Source of the DNA: Limnephilus marmoratus | Taxonomy: Eukaryota; Arthropoda; Insecta; Trichoptera; Limnephilidae | Assembly: GCA_917880885.1 (NCBI GenBank) | Contig: OU862915.1 | Coordinates: 37,022,676-37,086,675 of the forward strand | Length of the DNA stretch: 64,000 nucleotides | Direction of reading: 5' to 3' | Shown here: one piece after another, positions 1 to 12,904 of the stretch | Position numbering within the stretch: the first letter of the stretch is position 1 | Layout of the letters: every line of letters starts with the position of its first letter | Translations under genes and position numbers: made by a program | Notes under the pieces: model-generated | The model's input: only the letters and a program-made list of their open reading frames with translations | The model's database searches: none | What the model was told of the DNA's origin: nothing

Positions 1-2
1 CT

Positions 3-1466
3 TTAGAAGAGAATAATACTTGGAATTTGTGTAATGCACCAGCACACGAAAAGGTTGTAAGTAGCAAGTGGGTTTTTAAGCTTAAAGGAAATGGTAATGA
101 AAAGCAATATAAGGCTAGGCTAGTTGCAAGGGGGTTTGAGCAAAATGGTTATTTTGATTTAAGTGACATTTACGCTCCTGTGGCTAAATTATCAACATTT
201 AGAATTTTTGTAGCAATAGCGACTAAATTAAATTTGCCTATATATCAAATGGACGTAATAGGTGCGTTTTTGTATGGGGATATAGACAAAGAAGTCTATA
301 TTAGATTGCCAGAAGGGGCTTATTCTGAGGGAAATAATATTGTAAAACTAAATAAATCACTCTACGGTTTAAAGAGTTCCCCAAAGTGTTGGAACATAAA
401 ATTCAATTCTGTAGTAAATAGAGTTAAGTCTAACTGTGACTCATGTTTATATTTAAGGTATTATGGAAATGAGAAAATGTTTATTTTACTTTATGTCGAT
501 GATATTTTAATTTTTGGTACAAATGAGAAAGATATTTCTGAATTTAAGGGTATATTATGTAAAGAGTTTAAAATGAAGGACTTAGGGCTAATATCAAATT
601 TCCTAGGTATAAATGTAAAACAAAATTTGAAAACGGGTATTACAGAACTAGATCAAAGAGAATATTTGGAAAATGTTTTAAAAAGATTCAACATGCAAAA
701 TTGTAAGCCTATGTCAACCCCTATGGACCCTAATTTTAACACTAAAATATTTTTAAAAGACAGTATTGATGTAGACAAAAGTATTCAGAATTTGTGCAGA
801 CAAATGATAGGATGTCTAATGTATGCTGCATCAGGTACCAGGCCTGATTTATGTTTTCCGGTGTCTATGTTAAGTAGGTATCAAACCTGTGCTAACAATG
901 AGCTATTAAGTGCATTAAAGAGAGTGTTAAGATATGTAATGTATAGTCTGAATTATAAGTTAATTTATAAATGTAATGAAATGATTTTGGAAGGGTATTG
1001 CGACGCTGACTGGGGTGGTGATGTCAAGGACAGAAAATCCACTTCTGGATATATAATTTTGATTTATAATTGTCTTGTCGTATGGAGTTCAAAGAAGCAG
1101 GCTGCTGTTTCTTTGTCATCCACAGAATCAGAATATGTATCTATGAGCATGACTGCTAGTGAAGTGTCATGGATTATAAATCTGCTAACTGAACTGGATA
1201 TTAAAAATGTTTGCCCTGTAAATATATTTTGTGACAATCAGTCGGCATTAATAAATGCAAATACAGATGCTATAAAGCGATTAAAACATGTAGATATTCG
1301 CTACCATTTTGTTAAAGAATTAGTTAGAGAAAATAAGATTTGTGTTAGATATATTAACACAAATATGCAACCAGCAGACATATTAACAAAAGCTTTAAGC
1401 AGAGAGTTGATTGTAAAACATTTTAATAAGTGTGGTGTCATGAGCTCAACTTTTGTCACATGTTAA
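3..1466 (+). mobile_element. Ty1/copia retrotransposon pol, 3' part (RT and RNase H)
   Basis: The open frame enters from the left edge and runs to a stop at 1464-1466. The window begins inside the reverse transcriptase: the frame is already open at base 3, with the typical copia start W-x-L near residue 8 and KWVFK just after. The polymerase motif YVDDIL is encoded near 493-510 and is intact. RNase H follows with DADWGGD, RKSTSGY and SSTESEY, and the frame ends with the DILTKAL region typical of copia pol C-termini. No stop or frameshift interrupts the visible part, so this copy is young or was recently active. Integrase, protease and gag lie outside the window. The 3' LTR follows at 1520. 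Family assignment is firm; activity is not known. Confidence 0.95.
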
Positions 1467-1510
1467 AAAAAAAAGGTATTAATTATTATTAGTTTAACTG
1501 TATTTACATT

Positions 1511-1700
1511 GAGAAGGGGTGTTAGAAATATGGCAATGTAAATCGTGAATCTTAGGTTGGCTACAACGTAGCTGTTAATATTGATAAGTTGTCAATACTG
1601 CAATGTACTCCCTTGTCTATTACTCTCTTGTGTACGTTTCCAATGGTGAATAAAGAGTTAACATTATTACTGCATAAACTGGAGGATTTCATTTATAACA
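1511..1700 (+). repeat. Copia polypurine tract and 3' LTR
   Basis: A purine tract (GAGAAGGGG, 1511-1519) directly precedes a segment that starts TGTTAGAAATATGG at 1520 and ends ATTTATAACA at 1700, that is TG...CA ends as in copia LTRs. The LTR would be 181 bp. It contains GAATAAAG near 1646, a possible polyadenylation signal. The next base begins satellite sequence, so the element appears to have inserted into or at the edge of the satellite array. The 5' LTR is outside the window, so identity of the LTRs and the 5-bp target duplication cannot be checked. Confidence 0.8.
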
Positions 1701-4700
1701 ATCACAATAGGGCCAAAGTTATGAACGACCAAAATAATTGTAACAAAGCGCCCGTAAAACGATGAATTTTTGCAAAAATTGTACTTTTTGAAAAAATTTT
1801 GATTGATGCGTGTCCAGGCCACGATTCTTACTAAGAATCCAAAGATTCAGACTGTTCGGAGCCATAAGGCTAACCGACCCCAAGTGCTTAAACGACCGAA
1901 CCCAAGTGTTAAAACGATGATTTAAAAAAAAAAATTCTTCGTAGATTTTTTGATTGATTCAAGTAAAGACCATGATTGTTAGTAAGAATCCAAAATTTTA
2001 CACTGTTCGGAACCACAGGGCCAAAGTTATGAACGATTAAAATTATTGTAACCAAGCGCTCGTAAAACGATGAATTTCTGCAAAAATTCTACTTTCAGAA
2101 GAAATTTTGATTGATACGTTTCCAGGCCACGATTCTTACTAAGAATCCAAAACTTCAGACGGTTCGGAGCCATAAAGCAAAAGTTACGTCTCACCCCAAG
2201 TGTTCAAACGTCCGACCCCGAATGCTTAATCGAGCGAACCCAAGTGTTAGAACGATTATTTAAAAAAAAAATCTTTATGTTGATATTTTGATTGATTCGT
2301 GTACAGAACATGATTCATAGTAAGAATCCAAATTTTCACCAGGTTCGGAACCATATTAAAAGTTATAAACGACCAAAATTATTGTAACAAAGCGCCAGTA
2401 TATCGATGAATTTTTGCAATAATTCTACTTTCAAAAAAAATTTTTATTGATACGTTTCCAGGCCATGATTCTTACTAAGAATCCAAAACTTCAGACGGTT
2501 CGGAGCCATAAAGCATAAGTTATGTCTTACCCCAAGTGTTCAAAGGTCCGACCCCAAGTGCTTAAACGAGCGAACCCCTAGTGTTAGAACGATGATTTAA
2601 AAAAAAAACAACTTTGTTGATATTTTGATTGATTCGTCTACAGAACGTGATTTTTAATAGAATCTAAAATTTTGCAAGGTTCGGAACCGGAGGGCTAAAG
2701 TTATGAACGACTATAATTATTGTTACAAAGCGCCCGTAAAACGAATGATTTTTGCAAAAATTCTACTTTTAGCCGATATTTTGATTGTTACGTGTCCAGG
2801 CCACGATTCTTAGTAAGATTCCAAAATTTCAGACTATTCGGAGCCATAAGGCTAACCAACCCCAAGTACTTAAACGACCGAACCCAAGTGTTAAAACGAT
2901 GATTAAAAAAAAAAAAAAATTCATCGTAGATTTTTTGATTGATTCATGTAAAGATCATGATTGTTAGTACGAATCCAAAATTTCACACTGTTCGGAACCA
3001 TAGGGCCAAAGTTAAGAATGACCACAATTATTGTATCCAAACGCTCGTAAAACGATGAATTTCTGCTAAAATTCTACTTTCAGAAGAAATTTTGATTAAT
3101 ACGTATCCAGGTCACGATTCTTAAAAAGAATCCAAAATTTCAGACGGTTCGGAGCCATTAAGCAAAAGTTATGTCTTACCCCAAGTGTTCAAATGTCCGA
3201 CCCCAAGTGCTTAAACAAGCGAACCCAAGTGTTTCAACGACGATTAAAAAAAAAAAATTCTTCGTAGATTTTTTGATTGATTCGTGTACAGAACACGATT
3301 CATAGTAAGAATCAAAATTTTCACAAGGTTCGGAACCATAGGGCCAAAGTTATGAACGACCAAAATTATTGTAACAAAGCGCCCGTATATCGATGAATTT
3401 TTGCAAAAATTCTACTTTTAGCTGAAATTTTGATTGATACGTGTCCAGGCCATGATTCTTACTAAGAATGTAAAATTTCAGACGGTTCGGAGCCATAAGG
3501 CAAAAGTTATGTCTTACCTCAAGTGTTCAAATGTCCGACCCCAAGTGCTTAAACGAGCGAACCCAAGTGTTAGAACGATGATTAAAAAAAAAATCTTTGT
3601 TGATATTTTGATTGATTCGTCTACAGAACATGATTCTTAATAGAATCAAAAATTTCACACTGTTCGGAAACATAGGGCCAAAGTTATGAACGACCAAAAT
3701 AATTGTAACAAAGCGCCCGTAAAACGATGAATTTTTGCAAAAATTCTACTTTTAGCCGATATTTTGATTGTTACGTGTCCAGGCCACGATTCTTAGTAAG
3801 ATTCCAAAATTTCAGACTGTTTGGAGCCATAAGGCAAACCGACCCCAAGTGCTTAAACGACCGAACCCAAGTGTTAAAACGATGATTAAAAAAAAAAAAA
3901 AATTCATCGTAGATTTTTTGATTGATTCATGTAAAGATCAGGATTGTTAGTACGAATCCAAAATTTCACACTGTTCGGAACCATAGGGCCAAAGTTAAGA
4001 ACGACCAAAATAATTGTAACAAAGCGCCCGTAAAACGATGAATTTTTGCAAAAATTGTACTTTTAGAAGAAATTTTGTTTGATACGTGTCCAAGCCACGA
4101 TTCTTACTAAGAATCCAAAGATTCAGACTGTTCGGAGCCATAAGGCTAACCGACCCCAAGTGCTTAATCGACCGAACCCAAGTGTTAAAACGATGATTAC
4201 AAAAAAAAAATTCTTCGTAGATTTTTTGATTGATTCATGTAAAGACTATGATTTTTAGTAAGAATCCAAAATTTCACACTGTTCGGAACCATAGGGCCAA
4301 AGTTATGAAAGACCAAAATAATTGTAACGAAGCGCCCGTAAAACGATGAATTTTTGCAAAAATTGTACTTTTAGAAGAAATTTTGATTGATGCGTGTCCA
4401 GGCCACGATTCTTACTAAGAATCCAAAATTTCAGACGGTTCGGAGCCATAAGGAAAAAGTTATGTCTTACTTCAAGTGTTCAAACTGCCGACCCCAAGTG
4501 CTTAAACGAGCAAACCCAAGTGTTAAAACGTTGATTAAAAAAAAAATCTTTGTTGATATTTTGATTGATTCGTCTACAGAACATGATTCTTAATAGAATC
4601 AAAAATTTCACACTGTTCGGAACCATAGGGCCAAAGTTATGAACGATTAAAATTATTGTAACAAAGCGCCCGTAAAACGATGAATTTTCGCAAAAATTGT

Positions 4701-6472
4701 ACTTTTTGAAGAAATTTTGATTGATGCGTGTCCAGGCCACGATTCTAACCAAGAATCCAAAACTTCAGACGGTTCGGAGCCATAAAGCAAAAGTTATGTC
4801 TTACCCCAAGTATTCAAAGGTCCGACCCCAAGTGCTTAAACGAGCGAACCCAATTGATTCATGTAAAGATCATGATTGTTAGTACGAATCCAAAATTTCA
4901 CACTGTTCGGAACCATAGGGCCAAAGTTAAGAACGACCACAATTATTGTAACCAAACGCTCGTAAAACGATGAATTTCTGCAAAAATTCTACTTTCAGAA
5001 GAAATTTTGATTGATACGTATCCAGGTCACGATTCTTAAAAAGAATCCAAAATTTCAGACGGTTCGGAGCCATAAAGCAAAAGTTATGTCTTACCCCAAG
5101 TGTTCAAATGTCCGACCCCAAGTGCTTAAACAAGCGAACCCAAGTGTTTCAACGACGATTAAAAAAAAAAAAGATCATGATTGTTAGTAAGAATCCAAAA
5201 TTTCACACTGTTCGGAACCATAGGGCCAAAGTTAAGAACGACCACAATTATTGTAAGCGCTCGTAAAACGATGAATTTCTGCAAAAATTCTACTTTCAGA
5301 AGAAATTTTGATTGATACGTACCCAGGCCACGATTCTTAAAAAGAATCCAAAATTTCAGACGGTTCGGAGCCATAAAGCAAAAGTTATGTCTTACCCCAA
5401 GTGTTCAAATGTCCGACCCCAAGTGCTTAAACGAGCGAACCCAAGTGTTAGAACGATGATTTAAAAAAAAATCTTTAACGATATTTTCATTGATTCGTGT
5501 ACAGAACACGATTCATAGTAAGAATCAAAATTTTCACAAGGTTCGGAACCATAGGGCCAAAGTTATGAACGACCAAAATTATTGTAACAAAGCGCCCGTA
5601 TATCGATGAATTTTTGCAAAAATTCTACTTTTAGCTGAAATTTTGATTGATACGTGTCCAGGCCACGATTCTTACTAAGAATGTAAAATTTCAGACGGTT
5701 CGGAGCCATAAGGCAAAAGTTATGTCTTACCTCAAGTGTTCAAATGTCCGACCCCAAGTGCTTAAACGAGCGAACCCAAGTGTTAGAACGATGATTAAAA
5801 AAAAAATCTTTGTTGATATTTTGATTGATTCGTCTACAGAACATGATTCTTAATAGTATCAAAAATTTCACACTGTTCGGAAACATAGGGCCAAAGTTAT
5901 GAACGACCAAAATAATTGTAACAAAGCGCCCGTAAAACGATGAATTTTTGCAAAAATTCTACTTTTAGCCGATATTTTGATTGTTACGTGTCCAGGCCAC
6001 GATTCTTAGTAAGATTCCAAAATTTCAGACTGTTTGGAGCCATAAGGCAATCCGACCCCAAGTGCTTAAACGACCGAACCCAAGTGTTAAAACGATGATT
6101 AAAAAAAAAAAAAATTCATCGTAGATTTTTTGATTGATTCATGGATTCAGGATTGTTAGTACGAATCCAAAATTTCACACTGTTCGGAACCATAGGGCCA
6201 AAGTTAAGAACGACCAAAATAATTGTAACAAAGCGCCCGTAAAACGATGAATTTTTGCAAAAATTGTACTTTTAGAAGAAATTTTGTTTGATACGTGTCC
6301 AGGCCACGATTCTTACTAAGAATCCAAAGATTCAGACTGTTCGGAGCCATAAGGCTAACCGACCCCAAGTGCTTAAACGACCGAACCCAAGTGTTAAAAC
6401 GATGATTAAAAAAAAAAATTCTTTGTACATTTTTTGATTGATTCAAGTAAAGACCATGATTGTTAGTAAGAA
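1701..6472 (+). repeat. Satellite array, about 15 copies of a 306-340 bp dimeric unit
   Basis: The anchor AGGGCCAAAGTTA recurs, with variation, near 1709, 2017, 2351, 2691, 3001, 3341, 3673, 3984, 4292, 4627, 4917, 5221, 5552, 5887 and 6193. Spacing falls into two classes, about 306-311 bp and 331-340 bp, with one 290-bp exception. Each unit is itself two related halves of about 155 bp: both carry GTTCGGARCCATARGG, then AACGATGA, an A/T-rich stretch, TTTTGATTGAT and AAGAATCCAAAATTTCA. The long class carries an extra copy of a CCGACCCCAAGTG segment. Blocks at about 3325-4210 and 5535-6420 are nearly identical, which points to recent higher-order amplification. The short reading frames here are chance products of the repeat and are not genes. 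Confidence 0.93.
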
Positions 6473-6563
6473 TCAATTAGTTATGAAAAAAATAGTCGAA
6501 GATAACACTGTTATTTCTAAAATTTTAAAATATGAGATTGACAATTATGACGGTTTGATGGAA

Positions 6564-6642
6564 GGTGGCAATGGCTAAATTGGTAAAACGTCCCGGTTAG
6601 ACGAGAGGTTCGGGGTTTGGGGTTCAAATCCCAGTTGCGACC
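6564..6642 (+). repeat. tRNA-like sequence, probable SINE head
   Basis: A box-A-like stretch (TGGCTAAATTGGTAAAACG, from 6572) and a B box (GGTTCAAATCC, 6621-6631) lie at tRNA spacing. The ends GTGGCAA and TTGCGAC pair at 6 of 7 positions. The anticodon arm does not fold and the T stem has a mismatch, so this is not a working tRNA gene. It reads as the promoter head of a tRNA-derived SINE, with a possible body to about 6830. Confidence 0.6.
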
Positions 6643-6830
6643 ATAATCTTTTTTTCTATTTTTCTGTGTCTTGTGATTCACGTGGTTCTCTGTTCGGTGG
6701 GTCATTTGGTCTGCAGTCCGGACATGGCTGTCTGGCGTGTACAAAGCGTACTACGCACTTGTCACCAGTTGGCACCGTTGAAAAATTATTTAATTATAAT
6801 TTTTATCTATACTCTATTCTGAAGAATAAT

Positions 6831-7228
6831 AATGTAACTAAATAATTTTACATTATATACCCACTTGACCGCGTCACACCTATATCCGGATCACGCCACT
6901 CCAGTGTGCCGTGGCACTGCCGCGGCCGTAGGGTACCCACAAGGGCCGGGTTAACAACAAAACAACAATGCCTGCAACAGAAACGTTTGTAGCTAGCAAA
7001 TGACTAAGCGGTTTTACATGTGTAAGCCAATTAAAAGAATTTTTCGTAAATCATAAAAACTTCTACTTAATTTTAGGTCGTCCGGCTTGCGGGATTTTGT
7101 AAGTAAAAACATTAAGACTTTTTTTTTCTCCATAATAAAAAATGTTTTTTTATTTGCAGCTGGTACAGTTTTTTGGTTGACACAAAGTAATAATAATACG
7201 GTAATATTTAATCGGATTATGCAGGCTC
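6831..7228. other. Intergenic, no gene seen
   Basis: AT-rich sequence with a short GC-rich patch near 6890-6950. I see no coding signal. It lies between the SINE head and the 3' end of the minus-strand secreted-protein gene. Confidence 0.4.
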
Positions 7229-8393
7229 TTAGGTCAATCGCTCTTCTTTTTCGGCAATTTTTTTTCTATATTCCTTTAGTTTTTCAACGTCCATTAATTC
7301 GACAACAACACTGTAGCAGGTAACGTTTTCCTTGGCGGTAAAAAAGTCCATCAAAACTTTGAATTTTCCGTGGAAAAAGCTAGCCCCCATGAAATAGTGC
7401 CCCACTTCCTCTAAATCCAATTGTTTTATGAGCTTTGTACCCTGAAACAAAAATTACAGTGAATCTACGTTGATAATCTTCCACCAATTTCATGGAAGAT
7501 TTTACTGCAGTTTAAATTTTTAATAAGTAATATTACACCACAATTTTTAAAGTCGAAACAATTTTAGGATAAGTCGCTAATATCACCTTTATGACGTTGC
7601 ATTTAGCATCCATCAAGTAGCACTTATCGAAGCAATTCGTCTTGATTGCGGGGTAGTCACACACGTTGTCGGCATTGAAAGTCACCAGGAACTCGTATCT
7701 TCCTGATTTTTCATTCCATTTCCAAAATCGAATGCGAGCCTACGAAAATAATATATTCATAGGAAGTATATCTACACTAAATTCACTTAATGAGAAATTT
7801 AACACATAGGATATATAATAATACAAGAGTTGTGAGTATTTTGAATCCTTCATTAGATTCTTATTATGGATCTAGAACAATGTAGGACTCAAAACTAATT
7901 CCTGAGGAACGCCAAATTCTTCTTTCCTTTGCGGCCCTGAAACAATATTATCCTGGGCAATGTGTTTTGTAGCCTTTTAAAATAATTTTAAAATCTTTTG
8001 CCATTGGTTATCTAACAAACTTTATTACGATTTTTTTCAAGTGCATTAATGTTAATTCGTTTTATATTTTTTTACGTAATATATTTTATGCAAGAGCCAT
8101 GAGTCGCCATAGTGTAATTGAAGATTTACATAACAAGCAATTGAATTTGGACAGATTTTTTTGTGCTTGTAAGTTTCATAACTGTAAGGCTTTAATAAAA
8201 ATAAAAATTAACATAATAAGGCAACAATTATCACCATTACAACTCCTCCATCTTTTTTATTGGTAGAATGGCCATTCAAATAAGTCGTGTCAGCGACAGG
8301 GTCGTAGTGTACTTCGATGGAGCTGTCAGTTAGGTTTTTACGCTTATTCCCCTTGCAAAGATTTACAGAATGGAAGTAGGTCCCATAGAGCCC
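7229..8393 (-). CDS. Small secreted protein, DUF1091/ML-like family candidate (three 3' exons; signal exon not found)
   Basis: Three exons are supported by splice sites and by homology to the gene at 31909-45113: 8393-8235 (53 codons), 7739-7587 (51 codons) and 7441-7229 (70 codons plus TAA). All introns are phase 0, with acceptors ending in CAG or TAG and donors GTGATA. The visible 174 residues carry C-x-G-x-x-x-x-NLT near residue 13, STNKKDGG near 43-50, FWKWN at the start of the next exon, and spaced cysteines in NVC, CFDKC, KC and VTC. The paralog carries a signal peptide, so a secreted, beta-rich protein is inferred. The pattern (FxVxF...VC, then KG near a last C) resembles insect DUF1091/MD-2-related proteins, but this is a weak match made by eye. 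It has a charged C-terminal tail, DVEKLKEYRKKIAEKEERL, which the paralog lacks. The first exon was not found between 8394 and 8640 and may lie beyond the RTE element. Confidence 0.72.
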
Positions 8394-8639
8394 CTGAAAA
8401 AAATCATTATTTTTCAGTCCGCTTAAAAAACAAGATGAGACGTGTAGTGAAAATAATGTATGTAATGATTTGTCGATGGCTAAGCCAGGCAGATGAAAAA
8501 GACTGAATAATGCGAAAGGAATTAAAACAAAATACTCTTGATTTTAAATCATTGAGAAAGAAACATTGTAGGTACTAGTTATAAATTTTTAATACATACT
8601 TTCAAACATTATGAATGTGTTACCAGAAATAACTAACAA

Positions 8640-10665
8640 CTAACTAACTATCACGCCGTTTCCCCGCAGGGGTAGGCAAAGAGGACGGACCGCCAAGCAA
8701 AACGATCTTGGCACACTCCTTGCCTCGTTCACATTCAAGCATCGTCTCATACATGCTCTTCTATTATTCCGACTATGCACATGGCCCGATTCAAGTATCT
8801 GATTCACTTGGTCGTGCCATGTCTTCCTCGGGCGTCCCCGACTTTCCTCCTTTCCTCGTTCATTCGCTCTACATGCCCAAATCATCTGAACGTCCCTTTC
8901 TTAATTTTACTCATTACGCTTACATCAGCCTTGCATTCTTCGCGGATCTCCACATTTCACACACGATCGTACATGGTTTTACCACACATACGCCTCAGGG
9001 ATCTCATTTCTACAGCATTCAGTCTACTTTCATCATTCCTCTGCCAGTTCCTTGCCTCACTGCGTACATCAGGGTGGGTACCAGCACTCCATTATGGACG
9101 GCCAACTTCGCTTCTTTGGACAGTTTTTTGTTGGCGCCAACGGCGTTCAGTCCTCCATTAATAGAGTTGCCTGCATTTACCCTTCTTTCGATATCTCAGC
9201 CCTCCGTCAGCCCTCCCATCTCTCGAAAACATACTTCCCAAGTACACAAACTCATCCACCTGCTCCAAATACTCATCATTCACAACCATGTTGCACATTG
9301 TTTAATACTCTCTCTTTCAAATACCATGACTTTAGACTTACTTACATTCATCATTAACTCATTCTTCATACATACTTCGTTCATTTTAGACACGAGAGAC
9401 TGTAGATCTTCCATACTGTTAGAAATCAGCACCGCATCATCAGCATACAACAGGCAACATACTTCCAGATTACTCAATTTCGCGCCCAATCCCATCTCTT
9501 TCAATTCTTGCATACAATTATCCATGAATAGATTGAATAACCACGGTGACATTACGCAGCCTTGTTTAACGCGTTTTGTGATGTCAAACCATCCCGTAAA
9601 ATCGCTGTTCACTCTAATACATGCGACGCTTCCCTCATACAGAGACGCAATTGCCCGTACGAGATTCGTACTCGCTCCATACTTGGAAACACCTTCCACA
9701 GCTTTTTCCTGTCAAATCGGTCGTATGCTTTTTGGAGATCTACAAAGGCACAGAAAAGTTTCTGGTTTTTTGCAGGAAACTTCTCGGTAAGCATACGCAA
9801 TGAGAAGATCTGGTCCATGCATCCTCTTCCACTCAAAAAAGCTCCTTGCACATCCCATATTTTATCTTTTATTTCCATGCGTACCCTTTCAATCAATATT
9901 CTGCCATACAGCTTGCTGACTGAACTAAGCAGGCTAATAGCCCTATGATTCCCGCAATCCATACGTGACCCTTTACCTTTGTATAATGGCATGATTACAG
10001 CCCTTCTCCAGTCTAATGGCGTGTAACCCTCCTCTAAACACTGGTTAAAAAGTCTGCACAACCATGTAAAAATAATATGGCTATCTCCTTTAAAGTATTC
10101 GGCAGCAATACTGTCGAAACCCACAGCCTTACCATTCTTCATCTTTTTAATTCATCCATGCTGATTTTGCTAACATTCACTCCATCATCGTTTATAACCA
10201 ATATACCGCTGGAATCACTGCCACCCGGATTACTTTCAAAGACTTCCTCGAAGTATTTCATCCATGTCTATTTAATTTCTTCCTCATTCGTCAACATTTG
10301 TCCATCTTTTGATTTTATCACTTTTCCATTCTCTGGACCACTCCGGGACTTTTTGACTTCCTTTCAGTTTTATGTTTTCTTGAAAGTGGGTTGTCATTTT
10401 GATTCCCTCTTTCTCTTCCAGGCGTTTCTTTCGTTCTTTCACTCCAATACTTACTCTTTTTTGCATACCTTTTTTTGCATGCCTCTTCTTTCGCTCGCTT
10501 TCTCTCATCGCTTGAAGCATTGCCAGTCGCTATCAGATATAACCATGCTTTCTTCTTCTCTGAAACCAGTGCTTTAATCTCATCATCCCACCATGCGTCA
10601 CCTTTCTTCGTACCTTGCTTACTTATCCCACACACTCTAGCAGATTCACATAGACTCACCCTTCT
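8640..10665 (-). mobile_element. RTE-like non-LTR retrotransposon, 5'-truncated
   Basis: Read on the minus strand, the order is a linker region (about 10660-10320, WWDDEI motif), reverse transcriptase (10142-9610, then 9699-9280) and a C-terminal region (about 8890-8640, RGRPRKTWHDQV). RT motifs include FVDLQKAYD, VKQGCVMSPWLFNLFMD and the catalytic LLYADDAVL. The frame is broken by shifts near 9650 and by several more downstream. The 3' end is a short run of GTTA repeats (seen as TAACTAACTAAC near 8636), the kind of tail used by RTE-type elements. The endonuclease is absent. Other fragments of the same family lie at 17040-17941, 23385-23650 and 39177-39570. It may separate the secreted-protein gene from its first exon. 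Confidence 0.87.
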
Positions 10666-10904
10666 TCTAAATTGGAATAGAAAAAATACAAACTACAATG
10701 AAACTCGATACTGTTCATTACAATTAACTATTTTGTGAAGGCTGTAAGGATATTTTTTTTATTAATTTATTTATTAGGTACCTACATTTATATAAATTAG
10801 GTTTACACATATGTTTGCTGTGCTTGGCTCATTACGAATAACCTGTATCAAAACCTTAGCTGAATTGTCGAGGCAAGCCAGTTTACAAATATTTTATTTT
10901 AACA

Positions 10905-11160
10905 ATTTTTTACATTTTTAGCTAAGCCTGATTTCGATAGGTAAATTTTTCCTAAGCTTATTTTCGATAGGTACATTTTTTGATCAGTTGGAAACAAGGA
11001 TATTGAATCAATATCTTTGGTTGGAAACAAAAATATTTGACAGAATAAAATCAGGATGGTATTGGTAACAATATTTGAATTTGAGAACATTTATTTTAGA
11101 TTTGGGAGAGTTGACTAATTATTGCACGACGTTTGTTGATGATCCATTGAATGTTTAGTC
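10905..11160 (-). repeat. Unclassified interspersed repeat (pair of 38950-39165)
   Basis: The reverse complement of this stretch matches 38950-39165 over more than 200 bp with many differences. Shared words include AATGGATCATCAACAAA, ATTAGTCAACTC, CCCAAATCTAAA, ATTGTTACCAAT and CCTATCGAAA. It contains a local duplication of the ACCTATCGAAA segment. Both copies lie close to an RTE-like fragment. No coding capacity or terminal repeat is visible. Confidence 0.65.
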
Positions 11161-12190
11161 AAGGTATTAAATATGTGTAAAGTGAATTAGGGGTACAAAT
11201 GTAAAGTAAATTTGGACACGGGGGTACCAAATGTAATGTTATTAAATGGCGGTGAGCACTGAGATTCCTCACTAATGTTATTAAATAGCGATGAGCACTC
11301 CTCCCAAGATTATGGGGAATATTTCTGTAAAGAAGGGTACAAACTCTACTTAACAAGAAGAGGTTGGTAGGTAGTAATATGTATTTAACAAGTAGGCATA
11401 GTGGAAAACTCCAGAGCACAATCCTAAACAAATAAGCAAGACCTGAGACACATATAAAGCATACCAGTGGACCATGTTTGCAAAACTAGCTAACTCACTC
11501 CGTAAAGAATACGAAGAACGCACCCAAAAAGTAACCGCTAGGTAAATAAAGTCCTCGGAAGAGTAGCGACATCAATTTAATATGCATCAATGCAAATCAT
11601 GAAAGGAGTCGGATGGTTTTGATTACCATTTTACAATCATCGGCACCATAAATACACTAAACCACCCACATCGGCACCATGTGAGAATCGCTTTCCGGTG
11701 CTTCGTTCTCGCGTAAAATTACTACACACAAATAAAGGATCAAAACTATTTTGTTCCCCGAGTAAAGAAATGGCGCATGGCACAAATCATCCTTGTACAA
11801 AAACGATTCCTCGACTTTAAATAGGATTAACACTATTTTTTGACATAGTCCAATGTCCGTCTCTCAGTTCCAAAAGGCAGCCATTCAAAAAGGCCATACT
11901 GTGTTTCAGCCTATTAATTAAACGCAAGGCGATTAATTAATTGTTTACTGGCCAGGTAAACAGCAAGTATAATCGGCTTAGTACTCGTACTTAAAAAGAA
12001 ATAATGAAAGGCTTTTAGGTTAGGAAAATAATTATTTTTGAAGGGAATAATATTTTCGTGACACATTTTTTAATTGCTTGACTTTGTTGGGTAAGTTATT
12101 ATAAATTGTAGTAGCAATGAATTTTACTAAAAACGATAATATGATTTTGTTTTAATTCCACTTCATTATTTCTTTATCCAACCGGTTTCT
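11161..12190. other. No gene seen
   Basis: Mostly AT-rich sequence without convincing exons. There is a small direct duplication near 11235 and 11277 (AATGTTATTAAAT followed by GCGRTGAGCACT). Nothing else is supported. Confidence 0.4.
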
Positions 12191-12590
12191 ATTCATCCTG
12201 TACCTTCATCAGGAGTGAATAAAAATATAAAACAGATAACAGATTTCTAGCCATTTTACCTATGTAAAATGCTGGACAATCATTATATTTAAGTTTGTAG
12301 ATGCCAGAATGGCTTAAGTTATTTTCTTTGCCTTTTTGTTATTAGTATAAAAAGCATCTTTAATTTCTGTTGGGAATTTATAAACATACGAGGATGAAAA
12401 ATTATATGTTTGAATAAAATTCTACGCCAACCGTGATTTTTATTATCTCTCATGTTAGGTGTATTATTATAAAGGAATTTATTGGTAGATATGAGATTAA
12501 GTTTTTTTGTAAGGATTTTATCGATTAAGCCATGGGGGTATCCGTTATTTATTGCAATAGACTGATTGCAATAGAGTTATTTAGTAAAAT
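12180..12590 (-). mobile_element. Penelope-like element fragment: RT end, GIY-YIG start, hammerhead-like motif
   Basis: On the minus strand, 12545-12508 encodes NGYPHGLIDKI, the end of a Penelope-type reverse transcriptase. In a shifted frame, about 12310-12255 encodes SGIYKLKYNDCPAFYIGK, which is the start of the GIY-YIG endonuclease with its conserved cysteine. The endonuclease is cut short and joins sequence containing CTGATGA (12213-12207) and GAAAC (12189-12185). These are the two conserved core strings of a hammerhead ribozyme, and Penelope-like elements are known to carry such ribozymes. The stem expected between them is not well paired here. The fragment is dead: it has frameshifts and a truncated endonuclease. 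Identification of the element is good; the ribozyme is tentative. Confidence 0.75.
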
Positions 12591-12904
12591 TAACGTAACT
12601 TAACTTATTAATGTGCCGTGATTGATAAAAGAATTATAATCACTTCGTTTCTGTGAAAGCACTATGAAACAATACATGATTTATCCTTAATTTATCAGGG
12701 ATTTTAACTTTTTTAAATCAACACCTGAAATTTCATGGTGTCGTCAATGGGAATTGTAGCACGATAGCACGGTATAATGTTTTTTTTATTAAATTCCTTT
12801 CGCAATCACAAATTTAAGTTAAATACATATGAGAAATTGCACAATGAAATTTATGGCGATATGGGTTATTAAAAAAATATATAATAATAAACAATAGGTA
12901 TATA

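Noticed and set aside
2720..6476. Recurrent 60-90 residue reading frames on both strands
   Set aside because: They recur at the satellite period, differ by frame from copy to copy and contain no domain. They are by-products of the repeat.
6564..6642. A working tRNA gene
   Set aside because: The anticodon stem does not pair and the T stem has a mismatch. A SINE head is more likely.
8708..9790. 360-residue plus-strand frame
   Set aside because: It is antisense to the RTE-like reverse transcriptase, whose catalytic motifs are on the minus strand.
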